Positions 47,701 to 60,010 are shown, numbered from the stretch's first letter. The stretch: 64,000 bases of DNA from Rhypophila decipiens (GCA_033297075.1 MU858153.1:62001-126000), one strand, 5' to 3'. Translations and numbers: made by a program. Notes: generated by a model from the sequence alone, not told the origin.

Positions 47701-49330
47701 CAAAACCACAAAAAAAGCCGAAATCATTGCCATGGGTTTTAGGGAAACAACTTCCTTTGATGCATGCATCATCAAAGATCAACCATCGGGGTACCTACAT
47801 CACTGAGTGGCTCCTCATCGGAAACCGCATGCAAAGTCAATTCGGACCTTCCGCCCATGCCGAGTTGATCGCCCGTTTTTGCCGGTTTCGTTGCTAACAC
47901 ATTCCGCTCCGTTCTCTTTTACTCGGTCGAAATGACCTTAACACCAGAAGCCCGGTCGAACCCCCAAGTTCGTTAGCACAATACTACAGCTGAATACCAG
48001 ATCCACCGCTAGAGATTGAAACTTCCAGAACTCAGCCATGCCCGACCACCGTCACCGTCACCATCCCAGTCAGGAACACATCCAGCAGTTCACCACCACA
48101 CCCGCATCCAGCGCATCCCCAAGGACACTAATGCCCCGCCAATCAAGCCAAGCGCGTGGGGCTCCATGCTTACGGCGAGGTCTTCCTGCCTCGTGATTTG
48201 CTCACTACATCACCAACTCCCACTCCGAACCTAGCACGAGCGAGCGCCAGCTGCAGGTGATGACAAAAGTTTATGGCTTTTCTTTGCGGTCTTCATCATG
48301 GATTTCCGACCGCTGTTCTGCTATATACTGTAGGTCTATAGCAAGTGTCCCAATACCAATCAGATGCTGAAGAATGATGTTTCGACCTTTTTTGCCCTGC
48401 TTCCATCCTCCTCGCAACCGGGATACGCCGCCACCACATCACTGGCTGCTGGCTGGCGGCATTCGATTGAGGCGGTTTTCTTGGTCTTATGGAGTCCGCT
48501 GTTTGCTAGCCAAGCTAGCGTCCGTCGCAGCAGTTCCTTACCTGGCAAAGCTGCCGCTACTGGAGACAGACTCGGTGTACATGCCTCGTACCTGCCCAAG
48601 GTGCCCTCCTGGTACTGGACACTGGACAGTGGGCACGACCGGGACTTGCCCGGTCATATTATCGTTTCCTCGCTTCTTTTTTCGCCCTGCATTTGGTGTT
48701 CTTTCTTTCCCGGAAATGTTCTGGCTCATGGGGCTGGCATGGTACTGGGATATGCAGCCCTTCTTTCCTTCTCCGCCTCCTTTTACCTCAACCACGGTTT
48801 GGACCATGTCTCTCCTCCCAGGCTATTGCTCTAAATAGCATAGCTTTTGATGGTGGAAAACAACACGACCCCAGCTCCTACAAGTACTGTGAATAGTCTG
48901 CTCCGCTGAAGAATGTCATATAGAGTCCACTGCCCAGCGGCAGCAGACGTAGCCATGTCTGATTCTGGTAGTTGTTCAGACCATCCTGGATCTAGCTCCC
49001 TTGCCTTAGGTTGACGTACAGTCTACTACACCTACACGACACGCACTGCCTTGAACGAGAAACCATTTCTCAAGGTTTTGATCCGATATATAATATTGGC
49101 TTAATTATTTCCTTGCAATTACATTTCATGTCACGCCCGGCTTCCGATTTCATCTCCTTCCTCCTCATCTCGGCTTTCTTTGTCATGCACGTACCTGATC
49201 CGGCCCATTATATAAGAAACAGCTTCGTCATTCCGACTCGAACCCGTGCCACACTTACAGCTACTGAAACTCCAAGCTTGTTCCCTCGTCTTTGAACGAG
49301 CTCTTGCTTTTCACACCCAGAGAATCCAAG
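44723..49330. other. Gene desert of about 4.6 kb
   Basis: No gene is firmly supported between the GFA gene and Egt1. Two overlapping plus-strand ORFs of about 155 codons at 48364-48838 share the same DNA in different frames and have no domain, which argues for chance. The first 500 bases hold the GFA promoter, the last 200 the Egt1 leader. Confidence 0.4.
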
Positions 49331-52300
49331 ATGCCGCCTAGCGCCGAGTACGCCGTTCCCATGCCGATCGGCATCTCTACCGGCTACAAACCAAACAAAC
49401 AGATCGGAAACAAGTGCACATTGGACATGAAGCCCACTTCCAATTCCAGCCTCGACATTATCGACATACGCCGCGTGGCGGTCGAGACCAATCTCAAGAC
49501 CGAGATTCTTTCCATGTTCCATGCCAAGGATGGTCCCAGACAACTTCCCACGCTCCTGCTCTACGACGAAAAGGGTCTACAGCTGTTTGAACGTGTGGGT
49601 TTTTGCCATGTATCTGCTTTCCCGCAAGTACACACCAGCTAACTCATCTTAGATCACATATCTCGAAGAATACTACCTGACCAATGACGAGATTGCTGTT
49701 CTCGGGTCCAACGCAGCTGACATAGCCAGACTGATTCCGTCTGGAGCTATGGTCATTGAGCTGGGTAGCGGGTGCGTGTTGCTATTCCGAATCCTGCCAG
49801 CCGTATCAAATATGCTCACATTACATGTCCAGGAATCTACGAAAAGTGAACCTTCTCCTCCAGGCACTCGAAAACGCTGCCAAAAAGGTCGACTACTACG
49901 CCCTCGATTTGTCTCTAGAAGAGCTCCAGCGTACGCTTGCTCAGCTTCCAAGGTATGAGCACGTGCAGGCTCACGGCCTCCTCGGAACCTACGACGACGG
50001 CCGCGAATGGCTCAAAGTACCATCCATTGCCATGAGGCAAAAGTGTATCCTGAGCCTTGGATCCAGTATTGGTATGTCGACCGCGCCATGCCCAACGAGA
50101 TCGATATCAGAGCCTGATGCAACATTGTTAGGTAATTTCGATCGAGACGACGCGGCGGCTTTCTTGAAGAACTTTGCCGATGTTCTCAACCCCGGTGACA
50201 CAATGCTGATCGGCGTCGACCATTGCCATGATCCCGCCAAAGTCTAGTATGTTTGCAATCCCTCCCGTCCTGATGACCGACATGTTCGAATATTTACTGA
50301 CCACGCGTTAGCCATGCTTATAATGGTATGTGTAACCCAAGTGCCGTGTAGTTGACTTGATTCTGACCTGATTCTCCGCGACAGATCGAGAGGGAGTCAC
50401 CCATAAGTATGTTACACACTCTGGCGACTTGATCATGCGGGCTGAAGGAGCTGACAAGCCAAACCTCTAGATTCGTGCTCAATGGCCTCCAGCACGCCAA
50501 TAGACTTCTCGGGGAGACCACCTTCGTCGAGAAGGACTGGGCTGTTATTGGCGAATATGTCTATGATGCTGAGGGAGGGCGACACCAGGCTTTTTATTTT
50601 CCTCTTCGTGACACCGTCGTCATGGGCGAGTTGGTCCGGCCGCACGAGCGCATCCAGGTGGAACAGAGTTGTAAATACTCTCAACAGGAGACACAGGCGC
50701 TTTGGAACCGAGCTGGCATGGCCGAAATTGGTCAGTGGAACCATGGCGACGAGTATGGTGAGTCGATTTATACCCGCCATTTGTTGGATCATGGAATCCT
50801 TGGGTCACTTGCCCCTTTAAGCAGCCCGAAGGCGATTCCCACGTTTCCCCCACGTTTCCCCAACCCAGAGGACCAGTCAGACGCCGTCTCGAGCTCATCC
50901 TCCATGCCGTGACAGCATCAAGGACACCAATCCTTGTCACCGGTACTCCAACCAGTGTCGGTTGGGCTGCCGTTCCATGGGCTGCCTCCAAGAACATGAC
51001 GGCAATTGCAGTCTTGCTCCGCGTCTGAGGCATACCTTTGACTAATTTTTTGTCTTCATAGGGGTTCACATGCTCTCGAAGCCGAAGATGTCCTTCAGCA
51101 TGGTACCATCTGTTTATGGGCGATATGCCATTCCCAGCCGGGACGAGTGGGAATCCTTGTGGGAGGCGTGGGACGTCGTCACGCGCGAGATGCTCCCGCG
51201 AGACGAGCTCCTCGAAAAGCCAATCAAGCTGCGCAATGCCTGCATATTCTACCTTGGACATATCCCCGCCTTCCTCGATATCCAGTTGACAAAGACGACG
51301 AAACTGCCCCCAACGCAGCCAGCATATTTCCATGGCATCTTTGAGAGGGGTATTGATCCTGACGTCGACAACCCGGAGCTGTGTCATGCCCATTCTGAGA
51401 TCCCGGACGAATGGCCCCCCCTGAATGAGATTCTGACCTATCAGGATTGCGTGCGGTCCCGTTTAGAGGGACTCTATGCAGACGGTCAAGAAAAGATCCC
51501 GCGCGATGTGGGCCGGGCCATCTGGGTTGGATTTGAGCATGAGCTAATGCACATCGAGACGCTTTTGTACATGATGCTCCAGAGCAACAGGACTGCACCT
51601 CCACCGCATATTCAGAGACCCGACTTTGAGAAGCTCGCTGCCAAGGCTCGTGCTGAGCGAGTCGCGAATGAATGGTTTAGCATTCCGGCTCAGGAAATCT
51701 CCATCGGGCAGCTGGATCCTGAGGACAGTGACGACTTTGAGTCCCATTTCGCATGGTATGGCCCCTTTACCTTTTTGGGTCTGAAGACAGCGCTTCTCTA
51801 ACACCACGCCTGCAGGGACAACGAGAAGCCAATCAGACATGTCAAGGTACACGGCTTCCAGGCCCAGGGAAGGCCGATCAGCAACGAGGAGGTGAGTGAC
51901 AGCTTCACCGGCTACGAGCGTTTCTTCGTGGGGCTAACTGCGGCAGTATGCGAGATACATGTATGTCAACCACATCGACAAGATCCCGGCTTCGTGGGCA
52001 GAGACCAAGAACACGAATGGTGTGAATGGTCATGGAAACGGGCACAGCAACGGTTATTCGAACGGACACGGCGATCCACTCCCCACGTCGTTCCTAGAAG
52101 GGAAAGCTGTTCGCACAGTATTTGGTCTCGTACCACTGAAGCATGCATTGGATTGGCCGATCTTTGCCTCGTACGATGAGCTAAACAGCTGCGCTGCCTG
52201 GATAGGAGGACGCATTCCTACCTTTGAAGAAGCTCGAAGCATCTATGCGCATGTGGATGCTTTGAAGAAGAAGGATCCAGAGCGACAGCTGGGAAAGACG

Positions 52301-52853
52301 GTGCCGGCAGTGAATGGGTAAGAGATCTTGACTCAGTCCTGCTTCATCATGCCACCGACTAACAATACCAAAGTCACCTAACCAACAACGGTGTGGAGAT
52401 CTCACCACCGCCTTCACCTCTGACTGCTGTATTGGGCGAGCAGGAGCAGTGGAAAGACCTGTTTATCGACCTCAGCGACGCCAATGTCGGATTTCAGCAC
52501 TGGCATCCGGTAGCCGTCACAGGCAAGGGCAACAGCCTCGCCGGACAATCCGAGATGGGTGGAGTCTGGGAGTGGACCAGCTCGGTGCTGCGGCCCTGGG
52601 ATGGCTTCGAGCCCATGTCGTTGTATCCCGGCTACACTGCCGACTTTTTCGATGACAAGCACAACATCGTCCTCGGTGGGTCGTGGGCTACCCACCCGCG
52701 GATTGCGGGACGTAAAAGCTTGTGAGTGATGCCCAACAAAACGGGCTGTTTCAAGGACACATGGCTGACAAGATCGGGTGCAGTGTCAACTGGTACCAGC
52801 GGAACTATCCCTATGCCTGGGTCGGAGCTCGTCTGGTCCGTGACCTCAACTAG
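49331..52853 (+). CDS. egt1: Ergothioneine biosynthesis protein 1 (fused EgtD-EgtB)
   Basis: Makes hercynine from histidine by S-adenosylmethionine-dependent trimethylation, then joins it to cysteine with oxygen and iron; the product ergothioneine is an antioxidant thiol. Twelve exons: 49331-49594, 49653-49771, 49833-50071, 50132-50246, 50312-50325, 50385-50406, 50471-50757, 51062-51755, 51816-51891, 51947-52317, 52374-52721, 52784-52853. All phases agree; 784 residues. The methyltransferase domain has the SAM motif VIELGSGN (near 126). A DinB-like domain carries iron-binding HELMHIE (about 424-430). The C-terminal FGE-sulfatase-like domain has GGVWEWTSS and GGSWATHPR. Exons 5 and 6 are only 14 and 22 nt; intron 7 is 304 nt. 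A low-complexity run of Asn, Gly and His sits within the third domain, near residue 548. Confidence 0.95.
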
Positions 52854-53885
52854 GGGCTCGGGTCACATCATGATACGGCTATGTTGCCCGTCAGGATTCA
52901 ATATCCTCAACCGCCGCCCTCGACTTTCACGTCAGCAGCGCGCTCACTCACGATCCAAACCTTGACCGGCCAAAGCCACAACTCAGTCCACGGCCAGACT
53001 CAACTTTATTTTCATGGTTACCAGACCATTTAGGTGCGGAAAAGGCATGTAGGAAAAAGAAGTCTGTATTATGGCTAGCGAGTCTGGACCACAGAAATTT
53101 CACTTGATTTCATGCCCTCGCATTTACTTTTGGTCTTTCACATACCCTCAATGTTGGCACTCCTCACCTAATCTCCTCTCATTCGACTCGCATTTCAGTC
53201 ACATTTTGGCGACGTTTCTTTTTTTTGCATTGCTCTCATCGGATAGGGGTAAACAAAAGGAAGGAATCTGGGAACCCGGCCTTTCCTTTCCACCGGTGTG
53301 ATGGTCAACCGACATCACGAGACAAAAGGGGAGAATTTTGGGTCGGTTTATTGCAGAACAAAAGTTTTAAAAAGATTTCCTACCTTTCTGCTCTTTACTT
53401 TTACATTCCTATGGGCCTTCTTCGTGCACTGTGATCATCAAACAAAGGAAACGCATCGGGAACGATCCATATAGTAAGTAGGCGATGTCAAGAGCACCCT
53501 GCCTCACGTTTCCATTTCACTGCGACACGAGACAAGGTAGCCATTGAAACTGAACCCATTCATGCGTCTATCGTCTCTCATCCAGGCCTGGTTGGTATAG
53601 AAAATAATGCACCTAAACGCCCAAGAACATGCGTACAAACGGACCGTCCATGCCCTTCTTTTCCTATAACAAATGCCCAAAGGGCCATGAAAACACCCAT
53701 AACACCATAAAGCTAGCCTAGAAAGATGAGGAAATAGGCCTGTATGGCGATATTCGGAGACCTTTTCCCGAATATTGGGACACACCGTTTTTGCTCATGC
53801 TCATGCGACGCCCCTATAATGAGAAAATAGGCCCCCATCGGAAATAAAAGATAGGCCTAGTTCAACGAAAACAAAGTACGCCTAT
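52854..53885. other. Intergenic between convergent genes
   Basis: About 1 kb holding the 3' ends of Egt1 and eIF2B alpha. T-rich runs near 53220 and 53400 fit 3' regions. No gene is supported. Confidence 0.5.
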
Positions 53886-55027
53886 TTAGAGGTATTCATC
53901 GACCATTTCCCAAATATTCGAAGGCATCTTGATGCCCTGCTCCGTCACGAAGCCGTCGATGAACTCGGGATCCGTATAATCCACCTCGTCGTCCTCGACA
54001 AGCGTCACCTCGCCAGCTTCCTTCTGTTGTTGCTCCCGCTCCTCGGCCGCCACGAACCTGAACTTTTTGGGGTCCCGCTGCCTGATGCCGACGCGGTTGA
54101 CGAGGGGGTACACAAGCGGCGTTTTCCGGACAATCTTGTGCGTCTCTGCCGCCACGAGGAAGCGCTTCGCGCTGCCAGGGACATTCTTGGCCAGGAACGC
54201 CAATTGGCCGGTGCCCATGCGCGAAATGATGCCGCCGTTTTGAGTCACGACTTCGGTTCCGACGAGGACGAGGTTGATCTTCTTGTTGTTGCCCAGTACG
54301 TGCGCCACGGTTTGTGGACGAATAGTTTCCACCTCGATGCCCGCCTTGCGGAGCGTTTTGACCGAGTCTTCGCTTCGCGCCGAGCCATCCATGACGTAGA
54401 TTACTTGGAAGTGCTTGGTGGGATCCTCGGCAGCTTTGAGAAGAACTTTAGTCACGATTCGGGAGCCCCCGGCGGTAAGGATCACCTTGCCGTCGTTGAC
54501 GTACTCGGCGCCGCGGATGGCGATGTTGTCGCGGGCTGCACGGGCGCGGTGGTAGAAGAGCTGCTTGTTGTTGAGGAGATGCTGGCGTGTCTCGTCGAAG
54601 CCGAGGATCGGGACGTTGTTATGGCTGTCGCCTGCTGATTGCCCTCTAAGCGACCGCAGGAGGTACTGCTCAAACAGGTCCGCGCCGGCGAGGAGTGGGA
54701 GGGGGTTGGGCGCTGAGTCGAGGAGGCGCGCTTTTTCTTTCTTGACGACTTCGACTGTCTCCATTGCTGTTGTCGCCGAGGTCGCGCGGAGGAGCTCGAT
54801 CAGGGATTCTATCGCTGCGACGGGCATGGTGATCTCGGGGTCGGAGGAGAGGAGGGATTGGTAGGTTTTTACGATGCTGTAGCGGCGCGAACGTGTTAGT
54901 AGAGGTAGAGGTAGGGGTATGAATCATATAGGGGAGGCGTTGTGGCATACTCGAACGGCCCATCTTGCTGTGATGAGACGCCTGCTTGCCGAATTGGCAA
55001 GGCTTTTTCCAGATCGTCAGTGGCCAT
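53886..55027 (-). CDS. gcn3: Translation initiation factor eIF2B, alpha subunit
   Basis: Two exons on the minus strand, 55027-54951 and 54876-53886, phase-2 joint (GA+C), 355 residues. The joint yields the family sequence FDIVKTYQSLLSSDPEITMPVAAIESL, split here between exons after residue 25. The Rossmann-like core shows TAGGSRIVTKVLL, YVMDGSARSEDS and LVLVGTEVVTQNGGIISRMGT, and the tail NRVGIRQRDPKK follows. eIF2B alpha is the regulatory subunit through which phosphorylated eIF2 lowers guanine-nucleotide exchange; Gcn2 signalling and thus Gcn4/CpcA control depend on it. About 50 residues longer than the 305-residue yeast Gcn3, mainly from an acidic, Gln-rich insert near residues 300-320. Confidence 0.95.
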
Positions 55028-56240
55028 GCTGTACGTTGTTGAAGGCGAATTTGCGACAGTTGTGACGCCTCTGGCGAAGTGTGTTGATGCGTGAAAGGGA
55101 GGAAGAAAAGGCCTGCGCCAATGGAGCATGCAGTCGTGGATGTAATCGATCCGAGAGGTGTCAATTGAAGCTAGGGTTCGTCTGATGAGGAAAATATATA
55201 TATACGTCAGAGCTGCTGCGTCGAGGTCTACCTTTGGGAAGGTGTGAGTCAAATGTGCAAGCTTTCAGTACGTACGTTTGGGTATTGCCAGCCCAGACCG
55301 CTTTGGCTTATACACTGTGCATGGTACTTCCATCACCAGCCTATAATGACGATAAAAGCGCCGATCGATGAGAGAAGTTTGTATGGCCTAAACGAGAGAT
55401 TCGAGGGCATAATGTCTTCCATAGGCCTCCGTCCCTGTGCGGTCTAAAGTATAAAGGTATAGATTTGAAGATTTGATCATCTTCAGTAGGCAGTCACGGC
55501 TCCGTCGATTGGATTTGGGTTTGGTACGGTACAGTACGTACGGAGAACACCCACGTGTATCACGGTGTCAATGCTCTCTAATGTAGAGGGCGCAATCCAC
55601 ACTCAAAGTTGCATAGTTACGGTGAGCAGTTAAAGTACAGGTTTAAGGATTCAATTTAAAGAGTAAGCACATAGGATGCCATCTGTCCATGGCTCAGTTG
55701 GATCTGACGGGTCGATGATCATGGTAATTCTTGAAATCTTGCTACAAAACCGTTACGTTGGTCCCCAGATCCAGCAGGGAGAACCCTGTAGCTTGGCGGG
55801 AGACCCTTGGCCGTGGAAAGAAAACAACATCATAAGAGATGCTCCCAGATGTGCTAGAAAAGAAACCCAAAGCGAGATTCGCATTGGACAATAGCATTGA
55901 GAAGAAAATCCCCTTTGTTCCAGAAAGCTTGAAGAGTTCAAACTAAGCCCGTGCATGATATTGCTCCTTGATTTGAGGGGCGATCAAGGGTCCCACACCC
56001 CGCTCTACCCCTCCATCTGGAAATAAAGGGGTGGAAGCTTACTGGAACGAGAGCCGGTGTGACGGATTCAATGCCGACGGAAGGAACAGCTATCAGCGCA
56101 ACCTACAAGTACCTTCGTATACCCAGCTCCTTCAGTTGATATTCAGGCTCACTCAAGTGGCTTTCTTCACCGCGCCGAACGTCCCCCTCTTCGTCTATTA
56201 CACACATCCAAGAAAAGAAAAGGGGCAAACACAGTTCACA
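55028..56240. other. Divergent intergenic region, gcn3 / NECAP
   Basis: Two start codons face away across about 1.2 kb. The NECAP frame is open upstream back to 56031, but the region before 56241 reads like a leader. TACGTACGGAGA-type words occur near 55530. No other gene is supported. Confidence 0.45.
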
Positions 56241-57068
56241 ATGGACGCCATTGACCCAGCAACCGGCCTGCCTCTCCCGGCCGATGCGATCCAGCGCGTG
56301 CTGCATATCGCCCGCGCAGTCCATGTCTATCACATCCCGCCATTGACCTCCACAAAAGGCTATACAGCAGCCACATGGACGGAGGACCCCAAACGACACC
56401 TCGCCACCTGCCGCGCCAGGATCATTGAGACTGCCATCCCGGTTAACACTGGAGATGGACCGTCTGAAAAGCTCAAGGTGGACATCGTCCTCGAAGACTC
56501 GTCAACAGGCCAGCTCTTCGCTGCGAGCCCATATACTGCCCCATCGGTAGTCGAACCAGCCCTCGACAGCAGCCGGTTCTTTGCGCTCATAGTGCAAGAC
56601 CCTGCCGGCCGGAAAGCCACGCTGGGAATTGGTTTCGAGGAACGCAGCGAGGCGTTTGATTTCAGTATTGCTCTCCAGGAGGCCCAAAAGGCATTGGGCA
56701 TATCAGCTTCAGGAAGCAACACGCCATCAAAGGGAGCCGGGCAGCAACAAAAGTCTCCGGAACCAAAGAAGGACGAGTGGTTAAAACGGGACTACAGCCT
56801 CAAGGATGGCGAAACCATTACTGTTAACTTGAGCGGGACTTCTTTTGGGAGGAATAAAGGGGCAAGGGCGTCTCCTTCGTCTTCTTCACCACAAGAAGGG
56901 GCCGTTAGCTTGTCGTCGTTTGCGCTACCGCCTCCTCCTGGTCCTGGGGGTGGAAGTAGTGGTGGTTTCCTCCCGCCACCACCAAGTGCCAAGGAGTCTA
57001 GGTCACGAAAGAGGTTATCGGCTCAGCAGTTGGGATTTGATGATGGGCAGTTTGGAGAGTTTGCTTAA
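56241..57068 (+). CDS. NECAP-like adaptin-ear-binding coat-associated protein
   Basis: Single exon, 275 residues from the ATG at 56241 in good context (CACAATGGAC). The NECAP PH-like domain covers about residues 15-160: VYHIPPLTSTKGYTAATW, then IVLEDSSTGQLFA, then FFALIVQDPAGRKATLGIGF and RSEAFDFSIALQE. These proteins bind the AP-2 and AP-1 adaptor complexes and clathrin during endocytosis. The tail is Pro/Ser/Gly-rich with a poly-Pro run and ends FGEFA, rather than the WVQF motif of animal NECAP1. The open frame continues upstream to 56031 but looks like leader. Confidence 0.92.
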   Translation: MDAIDPATGLPLPADAIQRVLHIARAVHVYHIPPLTSTKGYTAATWTEDPKRHLATCRARIIETAIPVNTGDGPSEKLKVDIVLEDSSTGQLFAASPYTAPSVVEPALDSSRFFALIVQDPAGRKATLGIGFEERSEAFDFSIALQEAQKALGISASGSNTPSKGAGQQQKSPEPKKDEWLKRDYSLKDGETITVNLSGTSFGRNKGARASPSSSSPQEGAVSLSSFALPPPPGPGGGSSGGFLPPPPSAKESRSRKRLSAQQLGFDDGQFGEFA

Positions 57069-57444
57069 AGTTTCTTTCCTTGGTCATGTATCTTCTGGCG
57101 GTCATGTCCACGTACATACACTGTGTACAGGTGATTTCCTCATTCTTTATTTGCCCTAGCCTGTTCTTCTGGCTAACTATTATACCGGTCTGGCTTATTA
57201 TAGAGCAATTAAGCAAGGAATACCAAGCGCAGATTGTTATATTCATGCGGATAAAGAAAACAATCACCCCTGGACTTCTCCAATTGTTTGACAAAGGCTA
57301 CTATTATGCTCATATTACCAGGCGCCGTGAATGAGGTCGGGACACACTAACAACGGAAAGCTAAAGTCCTATCTACCAAGCGTTGAAAGTAAGGTTAGGT
57401 TCTAGGTTTTCGTTGTAGAAATTTTCCATGATAAATCGCTGACA
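57069..57444. other. Intergenic between convergent genes
   Basis: 376 bases, rich in A and T, holding two 3' ends. Nothing else is visible. Confidence 0.5.
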
Positions 57445-58011
57445 TCATGTTGAAGGTGCTAAACTGGCTAGAATTTCCGCGGTGTCCCTGCTCGTTCCAG
57501 GAGCGATGAACATGTGTCTGCTATATGCTTTCCGCTGTGAACTATGCGAGTCCTTTGCTCTACCGCTCGGAGGTGTCCCCGCCCGTTCCGGGAGCGTAGA
57601 AACTGTTTCTGTTATCTCAACCATCAACCTAGATCTCAGTGATAGAGTCCTGGCCAACAAATCTGCCTCTTTGTCGTCCCAGTACTGCTTGATGAACAGT
57701 TGGCGCGGGTGCTCGGCCACGGGGAGGCAGATATCGTCCTCGAACTGGCGAGCCTCGGCCGAATTTTCAAAGTGAAGAACGAGACCGCTGGGATATTTGC
57801 TGGCTAATATATCGGTGATAGATGGATTCAGGTGGAAGGCGACAATGTGTGGCCTTTGGCGGTCAGCTGGGAGCTCTTTGGCGCGAGTGATACTTTGCAG
57901 ATAGCGCCGGGCCAGGGATCGTCCAGTTTCCGTGTCCGGGAACTCGATCTCAACTACCGCTGGGAATCGGGTGACCCGGATATAGACGTAAAGTCGAAGA
58001 CCACTCGACAT
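57445..58011 (-). CDS. Hypothetical protein, 188 residues
   Basis: Single open frame from an ATG at 58011 (MSSGLRLYVYIRVTRFP). The first 130 residues mix hydrophobic and charged positions with little low-complexity sequence, as in a folded domain; charged pairs and a helix around SEARQFEDD-type sequence follow. The tail is Ser/Arg-rich. No signal peptide, membrane segment or familiar motif is visible and I do not recognise the family. It lies head-to-head with the DUF6594 gene (535 bases), so they may share control. A shadow of another gene is unlikely, because nothing overlaps it on the other strand. Confidence 0.55.
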   Translation of the reverse strand: MSSGLRLYVYIRVTRFPAVVEIEFPDTETGRSLARRYLQSITRAKELPADRQRPHIVAFHLNPSITDILASKYPSGLVLHFENSAEARQFEDDICLPVAEHPRQLFIKQYWDDKEADLLARTLSLRSRLMVEITETVSTLPERAGTPPSGRAKDSHSSQRKAYSRHMFIAPGTSRDTAEILASLAPST

Positions 58012-58546
58012 TTTGGAGGATATCTTGGCTGAAAGTAAGGAGATCCCGAACGGAACTGTGATGACAGGATTCGGGCTTGGCAGATTTGATGATGAGTTTT
58101 GTTTCGAAGGTAAATTCGTGGTTTAAACTTTCTTTGCCATGGTATGCCTTTTGGTGAATTGCTTCTCTGTACTCAACTTTCCTGCCATCACAACACTGCC
58201 CGGTACAGCCACACATTTATATGTACGAACCCCTCCGGGCCATGTGCCCATTGGGCCAAACTTCGCGGCCACACCCATAGAACTACCTTAGGCGCCCGCC
58301 CCCGTTTCCTACATGAGGCAGTATCTTGACGTGTGGGCCACATCCAATTCAGCTGAGGCCTGTATTCAGCGAACATTGGTCATTTCTGCAGTGAAAGAGC
58401 ATGGTTACACCCGCATCTTGCATTTCAGCGCTTTTATTTACTTTCATTTAACGTCTCTCCCAGTCTCAATCTGTCAACGAATGTGGCGTTATTCAAAATA
58501 GTGTTTGATATCAGAAGAGCACACTGGCTGCTCTTGTCCCGGTACT
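58012..58546. other. Divergent intergenic region
   Basis: 535 bases between two divergent genes; must hold both promoters. No clear element was assigned. Confidence 0.5.
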
Positions 58547-60010
58547 ATGGGCTCACCTCAGCCACTAAAAGCAAAAGTGGCCAATGGCCCAGAGGATGCC
58601 AAAACATATCGAGGTAATTTACGCCCCCTCTGAACTTTTCACTCTCCCGCAAAATCTAACTCAATAGCAGGTACAACTATTGGAGATTATCATGTCTCCC
58701 CAGTCCCGCGGGAGCAGTCACGGCCTCGGTCACGGTCTCCAAATTCATTCCGGAGCCAACGTGGTCGAGGTAGGAGTCGCAGTCGCAGTCGCAGCCTGGG
58801 CCGGGATAGATCTCGGAGCCCAGGACCTAGTTTAGAGGGCAGCTTCAGGTCTCGCCGGAGGAGCCGAAGCCGAGATCCGGCCGCCAACGAGATCGATCGA
58901 CGCCAAAGCCCAAGTGATTTTCGATCTCGACCTCCCAGCCTGGACATCCAAGCAGTTCAGCGCAAGGTGACATTCACTGAAGCTCCAAGACCCGGACCAA
59001 AGGATGACCGGGTTCCGGGATCATCAAAGGACAGAATCCATCTGGATCGTGAAGCACCCGGTGATTTTGTAATACGACATCATCGGGATAGTCTTGTTGT
59101 GCGCCTGGAAGACTACGAGCCCGGGAAGCTCCAGTCTACAGTGGCTGGTATGAAAACGAAACTTTCCAATTTGAGGCCCGGCAAGAGCCCAAGTGACGAT
59201 GACAAGGACGACGAGGAGGCGCAACGAAAAAAGAATGCCGCCGCAGCATCCGGTGACGGCAAGCGTTTTCGCATCAGCTTTGCTGAGGTACAGCGGATGA
59301 AGATTCGCAAGCTTCAATGCCAGCTTGTCAGACACGTTGTCAAGATGCGCCTCGATGGCCACGAGTCACCCGGGTGGGAGGATACACTTGAGAAGTACAG
59401 TATGCCATATACCTCTTTTCTCTCCATCTCCACGTGGACCTCTTCATCCCTAGCAGCAAAAGATTAGGACAACTCACTGACTGACCAATCGCTCGCAGTC
59501 AAAGCACTGCAAGACCACGTCTACATGGAAAAGCGCAGCAAATCGATTCGAGACCCATTTCTGGCCACAGGAGAGTACGCCGTCGACAACTACGTGCTCA
59601 ACTGCAACATTGACAATATCCTAGCCGACGACCCAAGCATAAAGCTGGCCAGCTCGCTTCGTCCCTGGGAACCTCACCAGACCAGAGATCCCTTGCACAA
59701 CTTTGAACCCATCTGCGGTACCCGAAGCGGCAACATTGCCCGCACCTGGTATCATGGCTTCAAGAATCGTGTTGTCCTCGCGGCGCTCGGCGGTGCTTTC
59801 CTCATCGGCCCGATGTGGCTGATGGTATTAAAGGCAGGGGACCTAACCGGCCTCATAGCCACCACCGGCTTCGTCGCCGCGTTCGGAATCACCATAGCTT
59901 ATTTTCTTGAGGAAGGAAAAGATGTACTGGCCAGCACGGCGGCGTACGCGGCCGTGTTGGTTGTCTTTGTGGGCACGAGTACTTCTTCGCAGGCAGATGG
60001 CTCTGGGTAG
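58547..60010 (+). CDS. DUF6594 membrane protein with RS-rich N-terminus
   Basis: Three exons, 58547-58613, 58671-59399, 59499-60010, phases agree, 435 residues. Residues about 30-110 hold repeated Arg-Ser pairs (SRSRSRS, RSRSPG, RRSRSRD). The DUF6594-type domain covers about 190-430: ISFAEVQRMKIRKLQCQLV near 220, then AVDNYVLNCNID near 290. Three C-terminal hydrophobic segments follow, near 356-378, 380-402 and 405-425, so the protein is likely anchored in a membrane with its C-terminus hydrophobic. The biological role of DUF6594 is not known; the family is common in moulds. RS repeats are better known from splicing factors, and their presence on a membrane protein is unusual, though basic Arg/Ser tracts also occur in cytosolic tails. 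Confidence 0.82.

Noticed and set aside
48364..48838. Two overlapping ORFs of about 155 codons, one of which looks hydrophobic
   Set aside because: Both occupy the same DNA in different frames, neither has a recognisable domain, and there are no clear splice joints. Judged chance.
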